Translations under genes and position numbers: made by a program
In this document: positions 9,723 to 21,021 of the stretch, one piece after another
Position numbering within the stretch: position 1 is the stretch's first letter
How the letters are laid out: every line of letters starts with the position of its first letter
DNA from: Flectonema sp. DT1601
Lineage: Eukaryota > Euglenozoa > Diplonemea > Diplonemida > Diplonemidae
Length of the DNA stretch: 64,000 nucleotides
Assembly: GCA_964019425.1 (NCBI GenBank)
Contig: OZ025780.1
Span: 266,001 to 330,000 of the forward strand
Direction of reading: 5' to 3'
The notes under the pieces: generated by a model
Database searches by the model: none
Told to the model about the DNA's origin: nothing
Seen by the model: the letters and a program-made list of their open reading frames with translations, nothing else

Positions 9723-11327
9723 ATGCCGAGCGGAGAATCCCGAAAATGGAGTGATGTGGAAAGTACTGAGGCATTCACATTGCGGCAGTTTTTAAAACAA
9801 CAAGAGCATAATGTCAACCCGCAGACTCCTGGATGTGGATCGAGTACGGCCTCACACGATAGTAAGAGACTATCATTAATACCCCTAGTAGTATTGGTTT
9901 ATTATGGAGTTAGTGGAGGACCTTTCGGAGTTGAGGCAGCAGTAGGTGCTGGTGGATCACTGCTGTCGCTGATTTCATTTGTTGTACTTCCTTTTGTTTG
10001 GGCAATCCCTGAAGCAATGGTCACAGCTGAACTGTCAACGGCGTTTCCTGAAGCTGCTGGTTTCGTTGCTTGGGTTGAGTCAGCCTTTGGTCCCTTTGCA
10101 GGATTTATGGAAGGATATATGTCTTGGGTATCAGGAGTCACTGATAATAGTGTTTACCCAGTCTTGTTTATGGAATACGTTACCGCATCGTATCCAGGTC
10201 TAGATGATCCTCATTACAAGTTGCCTGCTATACTAATTCTCGTATTCACAAATATTTATTTAAACTATCGAGGTCTTGAAGTCGTTGGGAATATCGCAAT
10301 CTTTATATGTTTGTTTTCATTAGCTCCGTTTGTGATGATGGTTGTTCTTGGATTACCTAAAATAGACTTTTCTCGGATGGTTTTGCCACCAACTGGTGGA
10401 TGGTCTGCAGTAGACTATCCGACTTTCTTAAATATAATGTTCTGGAATTTTAATTATTGGGATTCTGCTGCATCCTTTGCAGGAGACACAGTCGATCCAG
10501 GTGTGACTTTTCCAAAAGCTATGGTTTGGGCATTACTATTAGTAGTGGCAGCCTACGTGATTCCTATCATGGTTGGAATTGGTGTCACAACTGGTCCTAT
10601 CAGAGACTGGAAAGATGGATATTTTACTGTTGTTGGAGAAGAGGTTGGAGGATATTTTTTAATGTCTTGGATCCTTATTGCTGCTGCAGTCAGTAATATG
10701 GGAATGTTTCAAGCAGAGCTTAGTAGTGATAGTTATCAAGTCATGGGAATGGCTCAAAGAGGGATGCTTCCATCTCGCTTTGCTTCTCGTTCCCGTCACG
10801 GCACCCCAACTGCTGCCATATTATTAAGTGCTTGTGGGATTATATTGTTGTCGATGGTTGATTTTCACAGCATAATTGAAATGCTTAATTTCTTGTATTG
10901 TGTTGCGCAGTTGTTGGAATTTGCTTCGTTCCTGAAGCTGCGATGGTCGAAACCAGATCTTCACAGACCTTTTCAAATACCGTTTGGATTCTTTGGTTGT
11001 GTCTTACTGCTACTACCAGCTTGCACCCTCATCGTCTTGCTGATGTCAATGGCGAGTTCTATGACTATTTATGTTTGTGGAACGATGATCGTTTTTGGAG
11101 TTTTTCTTTACTTCTTTCTGGATCTTTTAAAGAAGCACACGTCAGTTGATTTTTGCAAAGATAGATTTGCATACACTAATGCAGAACTTTCACCCCTACT
11201 AGTGACTGGTGATACGCCTCTTATCTACACACGTTATAGTACAAGCTCTAATCCGTCGACGCATCCTGATATTTACCTCATTGGGAAGAGGGGAAGAAGT
11301 CCAGTTTGCGATCACTTGGTGGTGTGA
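9723..11327 (+). CDS. Amino acid/polyamine permease (APC superfamily, LAT/PUT type), 534 aa
   Basis: Polytopic membrane protein with about 12 hydrophobic segments starting near residue 50. The first helix region reads VYYGVSGGPFGVEAAVGAGG, the glycine-rich substrate-binding break of the APC fold, and is followed by PEAMVTAELSTAFPEAAGFV. NIMFWNFNYWDSAASFAGD in the middle is characteristic of the eukaryotic polyamine/amino acid transporter group that includes plant PUT/RMV1 and Leishmania POT1. The likely role is proton-coupled uptake of polyamines or cationic amino acids at the plasma membrane. The N-terminal 45 residues are hydrophilic and cytoplasmic. Length matches the family (about 450-550). 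Substrate cannot be read from sequence. It is intronless and co-directional with its neighbours. Confidence 0.87.
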   Translation: MPSGESRKWSDVESTEAFTLRQFLKQQEHNVNPQTPGCGSSTASHDSKRLSLIPLVVLVYYGVSGGPFGVEAAVGAGGSLLSLISFVVLPFVWAIPEAMVTAELSTAFPEAAGFVAWVESAFGPFAGFMEGYMSWVSGVTDNSVYPVLFMEYVTASYPGLDDPHYKLPAILILVFTNIYLNYRGLEVVGNIAIFICLFSLAPFVMMVVLGLPKIDFSRMVLPPTGGWSAVDYPTFLNIMFWNFNYWDSAASFAGDTVDPGVTFPKAMVWALLLVVAAYVIPIMVGIGVTTGPIRDWKDGYFTVVGEEVGGYFLMSWILIAAAVSNMGMFQAELSSDSYQVMGMAQRGMLPSRFASRSRHGTPTAAILLSACGIILLSMVDFHSIIEMLNFLYCVAQLLEFASFLKLRWSKPDLHRPFQIPFGFFGCVLLLLPACTLIVLLMSMASSMTIYVCGTMIVFGVFLYFFLDLLKKHTSVDFCKDRFAYTNAELSPLLVTGDTPLIYTRYSTSSNPSTHPDIYLIGKRGRSPVCDHLVV

Positions 11328-11896
11328 ATAGTAGCTGCATTGGGGTAGTATTAAAAAAAAAAAAAAAAAAAAAAAAGGAATTCCTTTCTCTAATTTTTTT
11401 TTTTTTTTTTTTTTTTTTCATATTTAAAAATGCTATCAGTGTTGTACAATATTAATTAACCTGACTCTTTTTTCGCATTGTGAGGAAAAGGCAAAAAAAA
11501 AGGCACCTTTTTGAGTGTCAATCATACCAAGTGTGCAGTATTTGTGACGGACATGTTAAAATGTGTTTTGTTATAACAGGTTTCGTTATTGATGCGTGAG
11601 ATGAGTGTTAGTTATTTGAGTACTGTAATCAAGTGCATATCAGAGCAAACAACAGAACACTCTTGTTATTTTAAACTCGTTAGATAGAATATTTTTATTG
11701 TGTTATTAGTTTCAATAACATGGCGACTTCTTTAATCTAAAGTTTGCTTTAGTAATTATGACTCCCTCGTCTCTGGAATAGTTACTTCAAAAAAGGCTAA
11801 GTTAAAGAATCGCTGTATCAATACAGTTGTATTTTATACGAGTAACTATTTGTTTATAATCAATTTCAAACAGGCCCTTAACAGGTTTGAAGAACA
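11328..11896 (+). other. Intergenic spacer with long A and T tracts
   Basis: Holds a run of about 24 A followed closely by about 23 T (11352-11419), able to pair as a hairpin in RNA. It ends with CAATTTCAAACAG and CCCTTAACAG, two candidate acceptors just before the next start. No gene seen. Confidence 0.5.
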
Positions 11897-14383
11897 ATGG
11901 AATTAGAGACCTTCGAACCTCTCCGACCCCCGAGGGTACTCTTCCCAGTGAAGGTGGCGATCTTCATTACAACAATTTTATCATCAGCTGTTTCGTTAGT
12001 TGCTGGGATCTTATTGTACGAAGAGTCTGTAGTCGCACTTGAGGATGCAGTTCGTGTTTCCAGCAACGCAACGATGAGTGTGGTCGGTAAACAAGTCGCC
12101 CATTCGTTTACACAGTCCGAACAGGCTGCTGATGCCGCAAACAGGGCTGTATTGAGAATGATCCCTAAAGCTGATAATCCTTATGAAGAGGTAATTGATC
12201 GATGGACTGATTTTTCCTTTGCTAATGTTAAATCACAAAGCGAACGCGTGATGGGTGTTGGAACGCGATGCGTGAGGCGCATTGACGAGCCCTGGAATGA
12301 TGAATTTGGATATTTTAGAGCTTCTCTTTGGTGGGATCCAATGACTAGGCAAGACGGCACTTCTTGGAAGCTCTATGCGACATCAGTTAGCTACCCTGGT
12401 ATGATTAATCCTTTAACAAATTCCAGTGTTTGGAACATTAGTGAGCCTAGGCCTTATAGAGCTATCGTCTCAGAACTGAATTCATCTACGGGAGAGACAC
12501 TTCGAGCATTTGATTCCTTTGGGGACTCAGTAAGGAAGTGGAATACTTTTTTGAGGACTCAGGGAACTGTGGGACGTTGGGTTGGTCCATATTTCTGGCA
12601 CTCACTTGATTACACAACGTATCAGTATTTAGAATATCAAGTGAAGGGAATTCCATTGCAATCTTTCCCAGATTTCGACATCGTTCAAATCGCTTTTTTT
12701 ACATTCGATTCCTGGGTTGAGCTTCTTCAAAACTACGCTGATGGGACTCAACAAATGGTTTTACTGAATCACAAGACAGGCGTTGTTTTCGCGCACACAT
12801 TCTTCAGCGCACGAACTATTAAAAATGGCTGTGGAAAGTGTACCAGTCAAACTTGTATTTCCTTCGATTCCTGTGCTGTTTTATTACCTTCACTTGGACC
12901 AACAATCACTGATGCAGCAGCAAAGGCTTCACAAAAATCAAATGGACAGTTTTTCACATCTGATTTACCATCCACAGATTACTTGCAATTCAACGTCGAG
13001 GTAGGCAAGCGTTTCGAGGCTAATGATACAGAAGAGCAAAACCCTTTACCGAAAGTGATCCGAAAAGAAGTTATTAATTTGCCTTCTGGTGAGTACTATA
13101 TTCGTATGGAAATAGTTGTTCAGTATTCCGTCGAGGGAGAACAGCAGGTACAACTTCTTTGGATTAAGTCGACGTCGTCAATGACAGACAAGGTTAACGC
13201 CGCACTGGTTCAGCTGATTATATTATGCGGATTGATATTCGTGATGGATGGTTTCATTGCTGTGTTCGAAGTTCTTTTAATTGCAGTGCCGCTGTCAAAG
13301 TTACAAAAGTGTGTTCAGTTTCTCGAAGTTATGGAGCTGCAAGAATGTAAAGATATTTTAGGTGAAGTATACACTTGTATTGGACTTGCTGAAGTTTGGG
13401 AGGTGATATTGGGACTTTCATTCGCTGTTATTTCGTTGGATAATTACAGAAATTTTCTTCCAAAGGCTCTTCTTGTATCCCGCAAGACTCGTAGTTTAGA
13501 TGGAAATGAAAAGGAAGAAAACTCTACCACCTCCAACAAAAGTAAAGTACCATCCGTGACATCCGATAGTAGTCACCGTAACAAGGCTACTCGCTTTAAT
13601 AGAACTGTATCAGACATCTCTTCTAGTTCACTGTTAATGATTACTGTCAGTCCGTTAGTTAAGTCAACCTTCAACACGGGGCTATTCGCTGACATGGTTT
13701 CTTTAATTGACATGTGCGGTACGAAATCGAAAGGCGTTTGTTACGGATTCTATCCTGGCTCGCCCAATACATTTCTTATCGGATGGGGTATGTCAGTGAA
13801 GTGTGATAACATTGCTGTGAGGGCTGCGACAGCAGCATCAGAAATCAGGAAAGCAACTCCAAGGGGACACTTAGTAGTGGCAGCAGTGGTGGCGGGATCT
13901 TGTCGATATGGAAATGTTGGTTCGCGATCACTGAGGGGTTTCGCGATGTTCGGTAGTCTGGTGGATCACTTGCATCAGATTCACGAATATACCGGAGTGC
14001 AGGCATCAGGTTGTGGTGAGTCGATGATTTGTGCTACTGATATTCAAAGAATAAAAGGATCGTTTGAAACTTGTGTGATAGGTATACTTCAATCATCTAA
14101 ATCAATGGTTCAAATCATTAATGAAGTCATCTCACAGATCGACGTTACTAACGACGAATGGATGTACCAACTTGCGGGCGCTGCGAACTCAACAGATGAG
14201 TTGATTCACTCGTTGCTTTCTGCAATTATTTCAAAAAAATCAATTCCAGAAAACCACGATGCTTTTAAATCTGAAAATCTCAGACCCTCACAATCATTGT
14301 TGCTCACGTTGTTGTCAGACTGTAAACAAAATCCTTCCTCAATAATATTTCATCCCCAATACCACCCTGTTGGTTGCTACTAA
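11897..14383 (+). CDS. Receptor-like protein with degenerate class III cyclase domain, 828 aa
   Basis: Architecture: short cytoplasmic N-terminus, membrane helix at about residues 19-41, a large extracellular region of about 390 residues with N-glycosylation sequons and Cys pairs (CGKCTSQTC), a second membrane helix at about 434-462, and a cytoplasmic half. Near residues 590-705 the sequence follows the class III nucleotidyl cyclase pattern: FADMVSLIDMCG, later VVAGSCRYGNVGSRSLRGFA, then MFGSLVDHLHQIHEY, compared with the family's G-x-VGS-R-x-Y/F-x-V-x-G-x-x-V-x-x-A-x-x-L. The usual metal-binding aspartate motif (FxDIxGFT) is not preserved, so catalysis is doubtful and a pseudo-cyclase or sensor role is more likely. 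The two-helix receptor layout resembles the receptor cyclases of kinetoplastids. The family call is moderate and rests on the C-terminal block. Confidence 0.65.
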   Translation: MELETFEPLRPPRVLFPVKVAIFITTILSSAVSLVAGILLYEESVVALEDAVRVSSNATMSVVGKQVAHSFTQSEQAADAANRAVLRMIPKADNPYEEVIDRWTDFSFANVKSQSERVMGVGTRCVRRIDEPWNDEFGYFRASLWWDPMTRQDGTSWKLYATSVSYPGMINPLTNSSVWNISEPRPYRAIVSELNSSTGETLRAFDSFGDSVRKWNTFLRTQGTVGRWVGPYFWHSLDYTTYQYLEYQVKGIPLQSFPDFDIVQIAFFTFDSWVELLQNYADGTQQMVLLNHKTGVVFAHTFFSARTIKNGCGKCTSQTCISFDSCAVLLPSLGPTITDAAAKASQKSNGQFFTSDLPSTDYLQFNVEVGKRFEANDTEEQNPLPKVIRKEVINLPSGEYYIRMEIVVQYSVEGEQQVQLLWIKSTSSMTDKVNAALVQLIILCGLIFVMDGFIAVFEVLLIAVPLSKLQKCVQFLEVMELQECKDILGEVYTCIGLAEVWEVILGLSFAVISLDNYRNFLPKALLVSRKTRSLDGNEKEENSTTSNKSKVPSVTSDSSHRNKATRFNRTVSDISSSSLLMITVSPLVKSTFNTGLFADMVSLIDMCGTKSKGVCYGFYPGSPNTFLIGWGMSVKCDNIAVRAATAASEIRKATPRGHLVVAAVVAGSCRYGNVGSRSLRGFAMFGSLVDHLHQIHEYTGVQASGCGESMICATDIQRIKGSFETCVIGILQSSKSMVQIINEVISQIDVTNDEWMYQLAGAANSTDELIHSLLSAIISKKSIPENHDAFKSENLRPSQSLLLTLLSDCKQNPSSIIFHPQYHPVGCY

Positions 14384-15744
14384 TAATTCAGTCCTCAGGA
14401 AATGGTAGCTCTCTGCATTTTATGTCTGTTTTTTTGACTTACAAAATGACATGTTTGTAGGTTATTCAACAGAAAGCTCAAAAGATTAATTGTACTGTCC
14501 GGGGGATTATTTTCATAGTCCCCAAAGACCTCTTTTATTTGCATACTTGTGATTTGCCGCAAGCAAATATAATTTTCCAATCTTTCTTGTTATAAATTTA
14601 CACAAGCAATCTCTTTCTTCGTGTGTTTGTACGTGTAATACCTAATTAGTTTTGATTATTACAGATTGCACATGGGCATTGGGGTGCATTAGAGCTTGTT
14701 GTGGGTTGAGTCGTTGTGCTTGGAGCAGGTAATGTTGCAGAGAAGTGTATATCACTGGCTCCACGTAAAAGTGATAATTTTGCCCCTAGTTAGTAGTATA
14801 AAACAAAAGTGACAATTAGGAGAAAAAAGGTCAACCTCGGCGGCTTTTTATTTTTTTTTCCAGCGAGGTTCCAAATGCGCCCTGGGATTAAAATTTCCAC
14901 CACACCAGTATCTGCCAACACACTTTTTGCTGATCTTATGCTAGATGCAATCTGTAACTCTGTAGAGGAAAATAGTAAATCTTGTTTGGTGACTGGTGAA
15001 ATATAAGACTGGGTGTTATAAGCCACAGTCCCGCCTGATACACACCTCGAACGACTGATTTATGAACTTAGCCATGAAAACCCCAAAGTGGCCTCTCGGA
15101 AGGGTATCAAGAAACTGTGCGGCATTTACGTTGTTAATTGTTGGGTGAAAAGAATAAAGCAAAACAAGGGATAGAAATGAATAAAGCAAGAACATTGTAC
15201 AAAGTGAATTGTACCATTGGTTAAACTTTTCCTGTAGACAGAGCGAAAGAAGGGTTAAACCACAAGTACTAACAGAGCAAGATTTCCAAACATTCACAAC
15301 GGGGTAGCGTGGCGCCGCCTGGCCGTGTCCTCATGGTGAGGCGGGGCGCGCGCCGTCACAAGGTGTGGGTGGATATGGCATTTCAAACTTTAACTTTAAT
15401 GTACAAGTATGAAAAAACCCTGTGATAAAGTGTAAAGAATGACAAAACAGAAAAGTGAAACGATAGAGTATTTTCTGATTTTCATATTGAGGGACACGTT
15501 CCCCAAGATAGTTGTAATGCAAACTTGTTTTATAACCATTGGTTAAACTAATTTTCCTGTAGACAGAGCAAAAGAAAGGGTTAAGCCATTCACAACGGGG
15601 TAGTGTCCTTGAGGCTCGGCAGGGCGCGCGCCGTCACACACATCGCAAGTTAAGAAAGCCCTAGTGTGACCCGCAAACCTGCAAACCTGCAAACTAGTGT
15701 CCTCCTTTCGTGATTTGCATCAGGTCGGCCCGAAGGAAGTTGGT
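14384..15744. other. Convergent zone: spacer and short direct repeats
   Basis: No gene seen. A segment at 15210-15360 recurs in shortened form at 15533-15645, sharing ACCATTGGTTAAAC, CCTGTAGACAGAGC, CATTCACAACGGGGTAG and GGGCGCGCGCCGTCACA. A short sequence at 14717-14752 (GAGCAGGTAATGTTGCAGAG) is a relative of the left edge of the 3-kb duplication at 17958 and 21023. The + cluster ends here, and base composition becomes GC-rich to the right. Confidence 0.5.
15210..15645 (+). repeat. Pair of direct repeats flanking unique sequence
   Basis: The copy at 15210-15360 and the shorter copy at 15533-15645 share several blocks of 14-20 identical bases in the same order. They may be remnants of one mobile-element end. 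They were not matched to a known family. Confidence 0.5.
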
Positions 15745-17365
15745 TCAGTTGTGATCCATGCATCAACTCAAGTTGCCCGGCCATCACATCCAGGTCTCGC
15801 TGATACCTTCACCTCCGACTCCCAATGCCCTGGCGAGCTATCTCCCGGCAGGGAAGACTCACGTAGCGCGTCAGTCCGCGAACATGTCACAGATACTGGG
15901 GGCCGGATTGTAGTGCCGTTATGCCCTGCGTTTCCCACACGACCAAAGGCTGTGCTGGATCCGCAGATGAAGTACAAAATACCTGAACCTCCGCCACCGC
16001 CAAGGGCGAGGGTGATGGGTGAAGGTATTGACTCGGGTGCGCCGGATGTTTTTATGACGTACCCAGGACTGGTGACTGTGGCTGCTGAATGGCAACAAAT
16101 CTCACCTCCGACCGATAGAGAGGCAGGTATGTTGGCTTCGATTTCGAAGGCCCGTGGCCCAAGATGACGGCAAGAGTTGGTTTTACCAGTTCCCGCTAGG
16201 GCAGGGAATCGACGACTACTTCGGGGTGAATCTGAGTGGTGCGAGGGGTCCGTTCGTGCGTGCGAAGCTGCGGGCTCTGTGCATGGGATGGAGTTGGGCA
16301 CCTTGCATCGCCCATCGCTCGGCGATGGTTCTGCTTCCGGGGTCTGACGGGGTGGCGTGGGTGGACAACTTCTTTGTGGTGGGTGATTCGAAGGAGGAGA
16401 CTGCTCAGCGTTATTCAAGCTTCAAGGGAAGGGCGGGTTTACATGGGTGCACATCTGGGTGACGCTGAGGACTTTGGCGTACGCTGGCCTTTGTAAGGCG
16501 ATCGGGGAGGGTATTGGCCGCGGAGCCGTGCAAGTGGGACGAATCGTTCTCGCTAAGTTCGGCAGTTTTGTGAGTTGTTGGATGTTTTGGATGTGCTTCG
16601 GCCTGGGTTTTGGCTCCCCGACTGTCCCGAGGTGACTGCATGGTCAGATGCGTCAGAGCACACCTAACCCTTCTAAAATGGTGGCGACTCTTCGTTGCGG
16701 GGTTCCTCTGTGGCTGTGTCTTCTTCTCTGCTTTCCCTTTCTTCCCCCACATAGCCCGCAGAAAAGGCGGGACGGCGGGCGCCACAAAGTGGGCATCCTC
16801 CATCTCCTGCGCGCTCGTCCAGCCTCCCGTCACCCCCTCTCTCAGCACTTCCAGACGAGCCACGTTCACCTTCGCTAAGTCGGCCAGCAGCCGTTCCGCG
16901 TCCTCCAGGCTTTTCCGTTTTTCCAGCTCGAGCTGGGCCTGCAGCGAAGACACTTCCACGTGGGCCCAAGCCGGCTTGGGCCCGCACCGCGTCCACCTCC
17001 CTCCCTGCTTGTGCTTGCGTTACCGCTGCGCCGGCTTGGGCCCAAGCCGAGTCCACCTCGCGACCAGCTTGCGCGTGCGTGATCGCTTGGGCCGCCATGG
17101 GCTGCGTGGCAGCTATTGCAGGGTTCCCCTGCGGTCTCCGGCCGCTACCACCTCCGTGGCCATCGCCCGCGTCTCCGCGGAGTACGCTGCCATTGCAGCT
17201 TGGGCAACGAACGCCATCTCGTTCGTTGGTGTTGCTTGTCCTCTTCCGGCCCCTGGGGTGAGGGCTACGACGGTGTTTGGGTCGACGCCAGACATTTTTG
17301 TTGATCGCAGCTAGTTTTACTGGCGCACAGGGAAATAGATAACATGACATAATAAATAACGGCAC
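15745..17365. mobile_element. Broken retroelement fragment, GC-rich
   Basis: This stretch is far richer in G/C than anything else in the window. On the + strand near 16154-16430 the translation contains DGKSWFYQFPL, LCMGWSWAPCIAHRS and VAWVDNFFVVG, a series that resembles the palm of a reverse transcriptase. The - strand at 16411-16959 and the adjacent region to 17295 can encode Ala/Gln/Glu-rich coiled-coil-like protein. The exact family is unclear; a tyrosine-recombinase or LTR-type relative is possible. It looks like an old, broken fragment. Its left 475 bases recur at 20541-21021. Confidence 0.5.
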
Positions 17366-17654
17366 TTAATCTGAATAGTTTCTTCTCCGACTTCGTCGGT
17401 GCAAAAAAAAAAAAAAAAAAAAAACCTGCGAACGCAGTGTCCCGTTTCCACCTTCACACCGGCCTAATTTTAAATGTTGGTAACCCTTTGGGGTCAGATA
17501 CTTCATCAAGTGGCGAATCGGGGCGATGGGTTATCTAACAATTGCTCTTGAATTAATTCAAGAGCTGTGAACATGGGTTCCTAGCAAGAAGATCGGTGCG
17601 GTCGAAGTTATCTCGCATCCGAACTAGACGCTGTGCTTGCCCTTGCTGGCACCC

Positions 17655-17905
17655 TGGGTGGTTAACTGTTACCTACATACAGTATGTAGGGGCTTGCTAC
17701 GCAACTCGTCTCTCCCCTGTCTTTGCGGGTTTGACGGGGCATCGGGGACAAGGCAACCCGCAACATGGTTCGCACTTTCCACACATAAACCCCTGCACTC
17801 ACAACAACATCAAAATTGAAGAGGCGCAAGGAGTCATAAGAACTGAGCTTATTTTTGTCTTTGGTGGTGTTTTCTTCGTCCAAATTCCACCATGCCCACG
17901 TCGCA
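17655..17905 (+). mobile_element. Internally deleted piggyBac-like fragment, inverted
   Basis: On the + strand this stretch matches, with divergence and a deletion, the reverse complement of the piggyBac-like sequences at 19770-20150. Shared landmarks are TATGTAGGGGCTTGCTACGC, CACTCACAACAACATC and the stretch ending GTCTTTGGTGGTGTTTTC. It is an older, opposite-oriented copy of the same transposon next to the tandem duplication. Confidence 0.6.
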
Positions 17906-18367
17906 TCAGGATAAAGGAATTCAAAATACACGTCTCCACGCTCTCATGCTCGGGAGCAGGTAATATCGCAGAGAAGTGTAAGTTCCTCAGTATTTCGGCA
18001 AAGTGATTGCATGAAAACACGACGAACAACAGGGGGGTCAACAGCATGCCATTCAAACCCTGGTTAGATTTTATTGGTAGGTGCGTCAGTAGTGTTGTGC
18101 CAACAAAGGCCCTTTGCTCCTGCATGCTGGTTTTAAATTTTCTTCCCCTCTGTGAGGCATAGGCCTCAGGGTTTTTCTTCATCAGCTGGAAAACTGATTA
18201 TCCGAAGAAAAACTCTGCAGCTCCGAGCTCCGACTTGCAACTCTGATCTTTAACGTTTCTTGGAAACGTGTTTTTATTATTGGTGACCCTTGTTACCTCC
18301 CTCCCGCAATAGTTTTTATTAAATGGTAAATTTTCCATTTGCTAAAGCTGGCCAAAACCAACTTGGG

Positions 18368-19574
18368 AAATGTGTTGGCCACAGTTCTGATGAGGATGCG
18401 CCAGTATTTGTTAATCCATCGTCGGTGTGCCCCGATTCGCCACTTGACGAAGTATCTGACCCAAATGGGCGCAACACGTAAGGAACATAAAAGACATCGC
18501 AATAATACCTCTCCCGTGAAATCGTTGTACTCAGAAATGCAAAATTTTAACTTAGCAAAAAAATATTTTTTTTCAGACTGATATATCAGCTCCGGTGGTG
18601 AGAGGGTGCCAAAAGTAGGGTACACTTTTGGGCCACGGGTATCTGACAGTCCCTAAGTGTGAACCCGACCACTTTTCACAAGATATTTTATACTCAAAAA
18701 ATGCAATTCCGTGTCTGGGAAGTGATTTTACTCATCGCTAGTTTCAAAATCCCATATTTCCTTCACTAAAGGCCCCTCTTTGTAGGCTAACAGCCTCTTT
18801 GTAGGCTAAGGCCTTTGGCAACTTGTAGAGATTGATCTTCACACTGAGGAATTCCGACGCCAGAACGCGATTTACGCTGAAAAAACACAAGACCCAGGTG
18901 ACAGTCTGGTGATCACCCTAGACTACAGCATTTCCAATGCCATCAGCAGGTACTTCGGACCCTTCAGAATACACACCCTTGTTTTCTGTCCTTCCCGAAG
19001 CAAACTGTAACAGTCTAAAATCTTTCTCTCTCTGGTATAACCAGTATCCTCACTTACCGAAAGACTAGTGATGGGAAGGTATTTATAGCCACATCCTCCG
19101 ATGAGAAGAAGCACTTCGAAATAGACCGGGGCACGGCCAGTACAAACTTCGAATGTACCGAAGGTTTCTAACAAACTTCCACTGACCCCTAATGGGAAGG
19201 CAATTATCGGGGATGCACATAACCCAGGTGGTGAAGAGAAGGCAGCCCAGATCGATGAAACCATCGTGGAGAATGAGTTGGTCAAGTCCATGAAGACCAA
19301 GAGGATACGCAAACTGGACCTCTTTACTAAGCTGCAAGAAGTTGAAGAGCAGAAGAAGAAGATAAAAAGAAAGGGGACACAGATACCCAAAAGGAAAAGA
19401 AAGCAGCGTCAGTGTAAGGGGTGCGGTGGGGTTGACCACGACTTGCGCAACTGCCTTAGATCAGAATTAGAAAGCAGCACCAGTAGCATCATTACCAGTA
19501 GTGACAGAATGTGTGCCAGTATCAGTAGTACCTGTGCTAGTAGCAGTACTTCCAGCACCCCCAGTGACGTGTAG
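18368..19574 (+). pseudogene. Transposon-type coding remnants with a CCHC zinc knuckle, copy 1
   Basis: The + strand carries discontinuous protein-like pieces. One acidic piece near 18385-18480 includes SSDEDAPVFVNPSS. One near 18823-19010 includes EIDLHTEEFRRQNAIYAEK. The longest, ending at 19574, has a Lys-rich stretch then CKGCGGVDHDLRNC, a perfect C-x2-C-x4-H-x4-C knuckle, and a Ser/Thr tail. The pieces are not continuous in one frame. They probably belong to a decayed DNA transposon that accompanied the duplication. The family is not recognised. Confidence 0.45.
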
Positions 19575-19608
19575 CAATTAAGAACTTCAGCAAAATCAAT
19601 GGTTTTTA

Positions 19609-20541
19609 TTAACCCATTACAGGCAGGTAAAACCCGGTTTTTTGACTTTTTTTGAAAAAAGAGCTAACAGGGAAAAGGGGTAGGGGGGCTCGGAAAGGTG
19701 ATGTGACAAAGTGAGCCATTGCCTGCCCGTTAAAAATACACACACATTCACCACCTAAAGGGTGAACAGAACAAATGAAAACACCACCAAAGACAAAAAT
19801 AAGCTCAGTTCTTACGACTCCCTGCGCCTCTTCAATTTTGATGTTGTTGTGAGTGCAGGGGTCTTCCCCTTGTACATTCTTCCCGGGTAGCACCTCCCGA
19901 CACAGAGGTGGTGGTATGGGACGCAAATGTTCTCCCCTTTGTAAGATTTAAGTGGTATTTGCCAAAACAGGGTGCAGGACACATAAAAACCTTACACCCC
20001 TGGCATCCATAAGTAGTCCTCACTCGAGTATTGTGATACTTACATTGTTTAGCAGCGCCAAATATTGATGGATAGTGCTCAATGGTGCTGAACATGTGTG
20101 AAAAGTGCGAACCCGAGTTGCATAGCGAGCTCCTCTACATACCGCATGTAGGTACCAGTATCCTTACCGCATTTCTTTTGAAGGGTAAACGTGTTGAACA
20201 TTGAAACTTTCAGCAAGTAGTCGAAAACCTTTAGATGCCATCGTTTAGTTTGAAGGTTTCTGTTCGCCCTTCCCTTCACGCTATCCATCAGGTTAACACC
20301 TCCCATCGTTTTGGTGTACCTGTCTACTTGCACGGTAGTTTGATCGGCACTTTTTCTTTTTTATTTCTCTTCCTAATCCAGCGACATCGACACAGTGCTC
20401 ACATAAGGGAAGAGTACTGAAAAGATGCACATCCTTTAAGTCTCTCCACTTTATATGGTGGATGCCGTGCTTGACTGAAGGTAAGAAGCAGAAAGATTCT
20501 TCGGTCTTTCTTTCACTTCCGATTTGCTTAGTCGTCCCGGT
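19609..20541 (-). mobile_element. piggyBac-like transposon, 3' part, copy 1
   Basis: Starts with TTAACCCATTACAGG at 19609, a TTAA target plus CCC terminus typical of piggyBac. The - strand encodes YTKTMGGVNLMDSVKGRANR (near 20320-20260), the conserved (Y)xxxMGGVDxxD block after the DDE catalytic core. It then encodes a C-terminal Cys/His cluster CKYHNTRVRTTYGCQGCKVF followed by CPAPCFGKYH, the zinc-ribbon found at piggyBac C-termini. The two blocks lie in different frames around 20085-20095, so the gene is frameshifted. The right end is cut off at 20541 by the junction with the retroelement copy. Confidence 0.82.
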
Positions 20542-21021
20542 TCAGTTGTGATCCATGCATCAACTCAAGTTGCCCGGCCATCACATCGTCCAGGTCTCGC
20601 TGATACCTTCACCTCCGACTCCCAATGCCCTGGCGAGCTATCTCCCGGCAGGGAAGACTCACGTAGCGCGTCAGTCCGCGAACACGTCACAGATACTGGG
20701 GGCCGGATTGTAGTGCCGTTATGCCCTGCGTTTCCCACACGACCAAAGGCTGTGCTGGATCCGCAGATGAAGTACAAAATACCTGAACCCCCGCCACCGC
20801 CAAGGGCGAGGGTGATGGGTGAAGGTATTGACTCGGGTGCGCCGGATGTTTTTATGACGTACCCAGGACTGGTGACTGTGGCTGCTGAATGGCAACAAAT
20901 CTCACCTCCGACCGATAGAGAGGCAGGTATGTTGGCTTCGATTTCGAAGGCCCGTGGCCCAAGATGACGGCAAGAGTTGGTTTTACCAGTTCCCGCTAGG
21001 GCAGGGAATCGACGACTACTG
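20541..21021 (+). mobile_element. Second copy of the retroelement fragment's left part
   Basis: Near-identical to 15745-16220 (a few substitutions and a 3-base insertion near 20587). It sits exactly between the two halves of the tandem duplication. It is a broken fossil fragment. Confidence 0.7.

Noticed and set aside
18293-18625. 110-aa open frame on -, repeated at 21360-21692
   Set aside because: It is conserved only because the 3-kb unit is duplicated. The + strand of the same DNA carries the more protein-like acidic piece, and no motif is visible.
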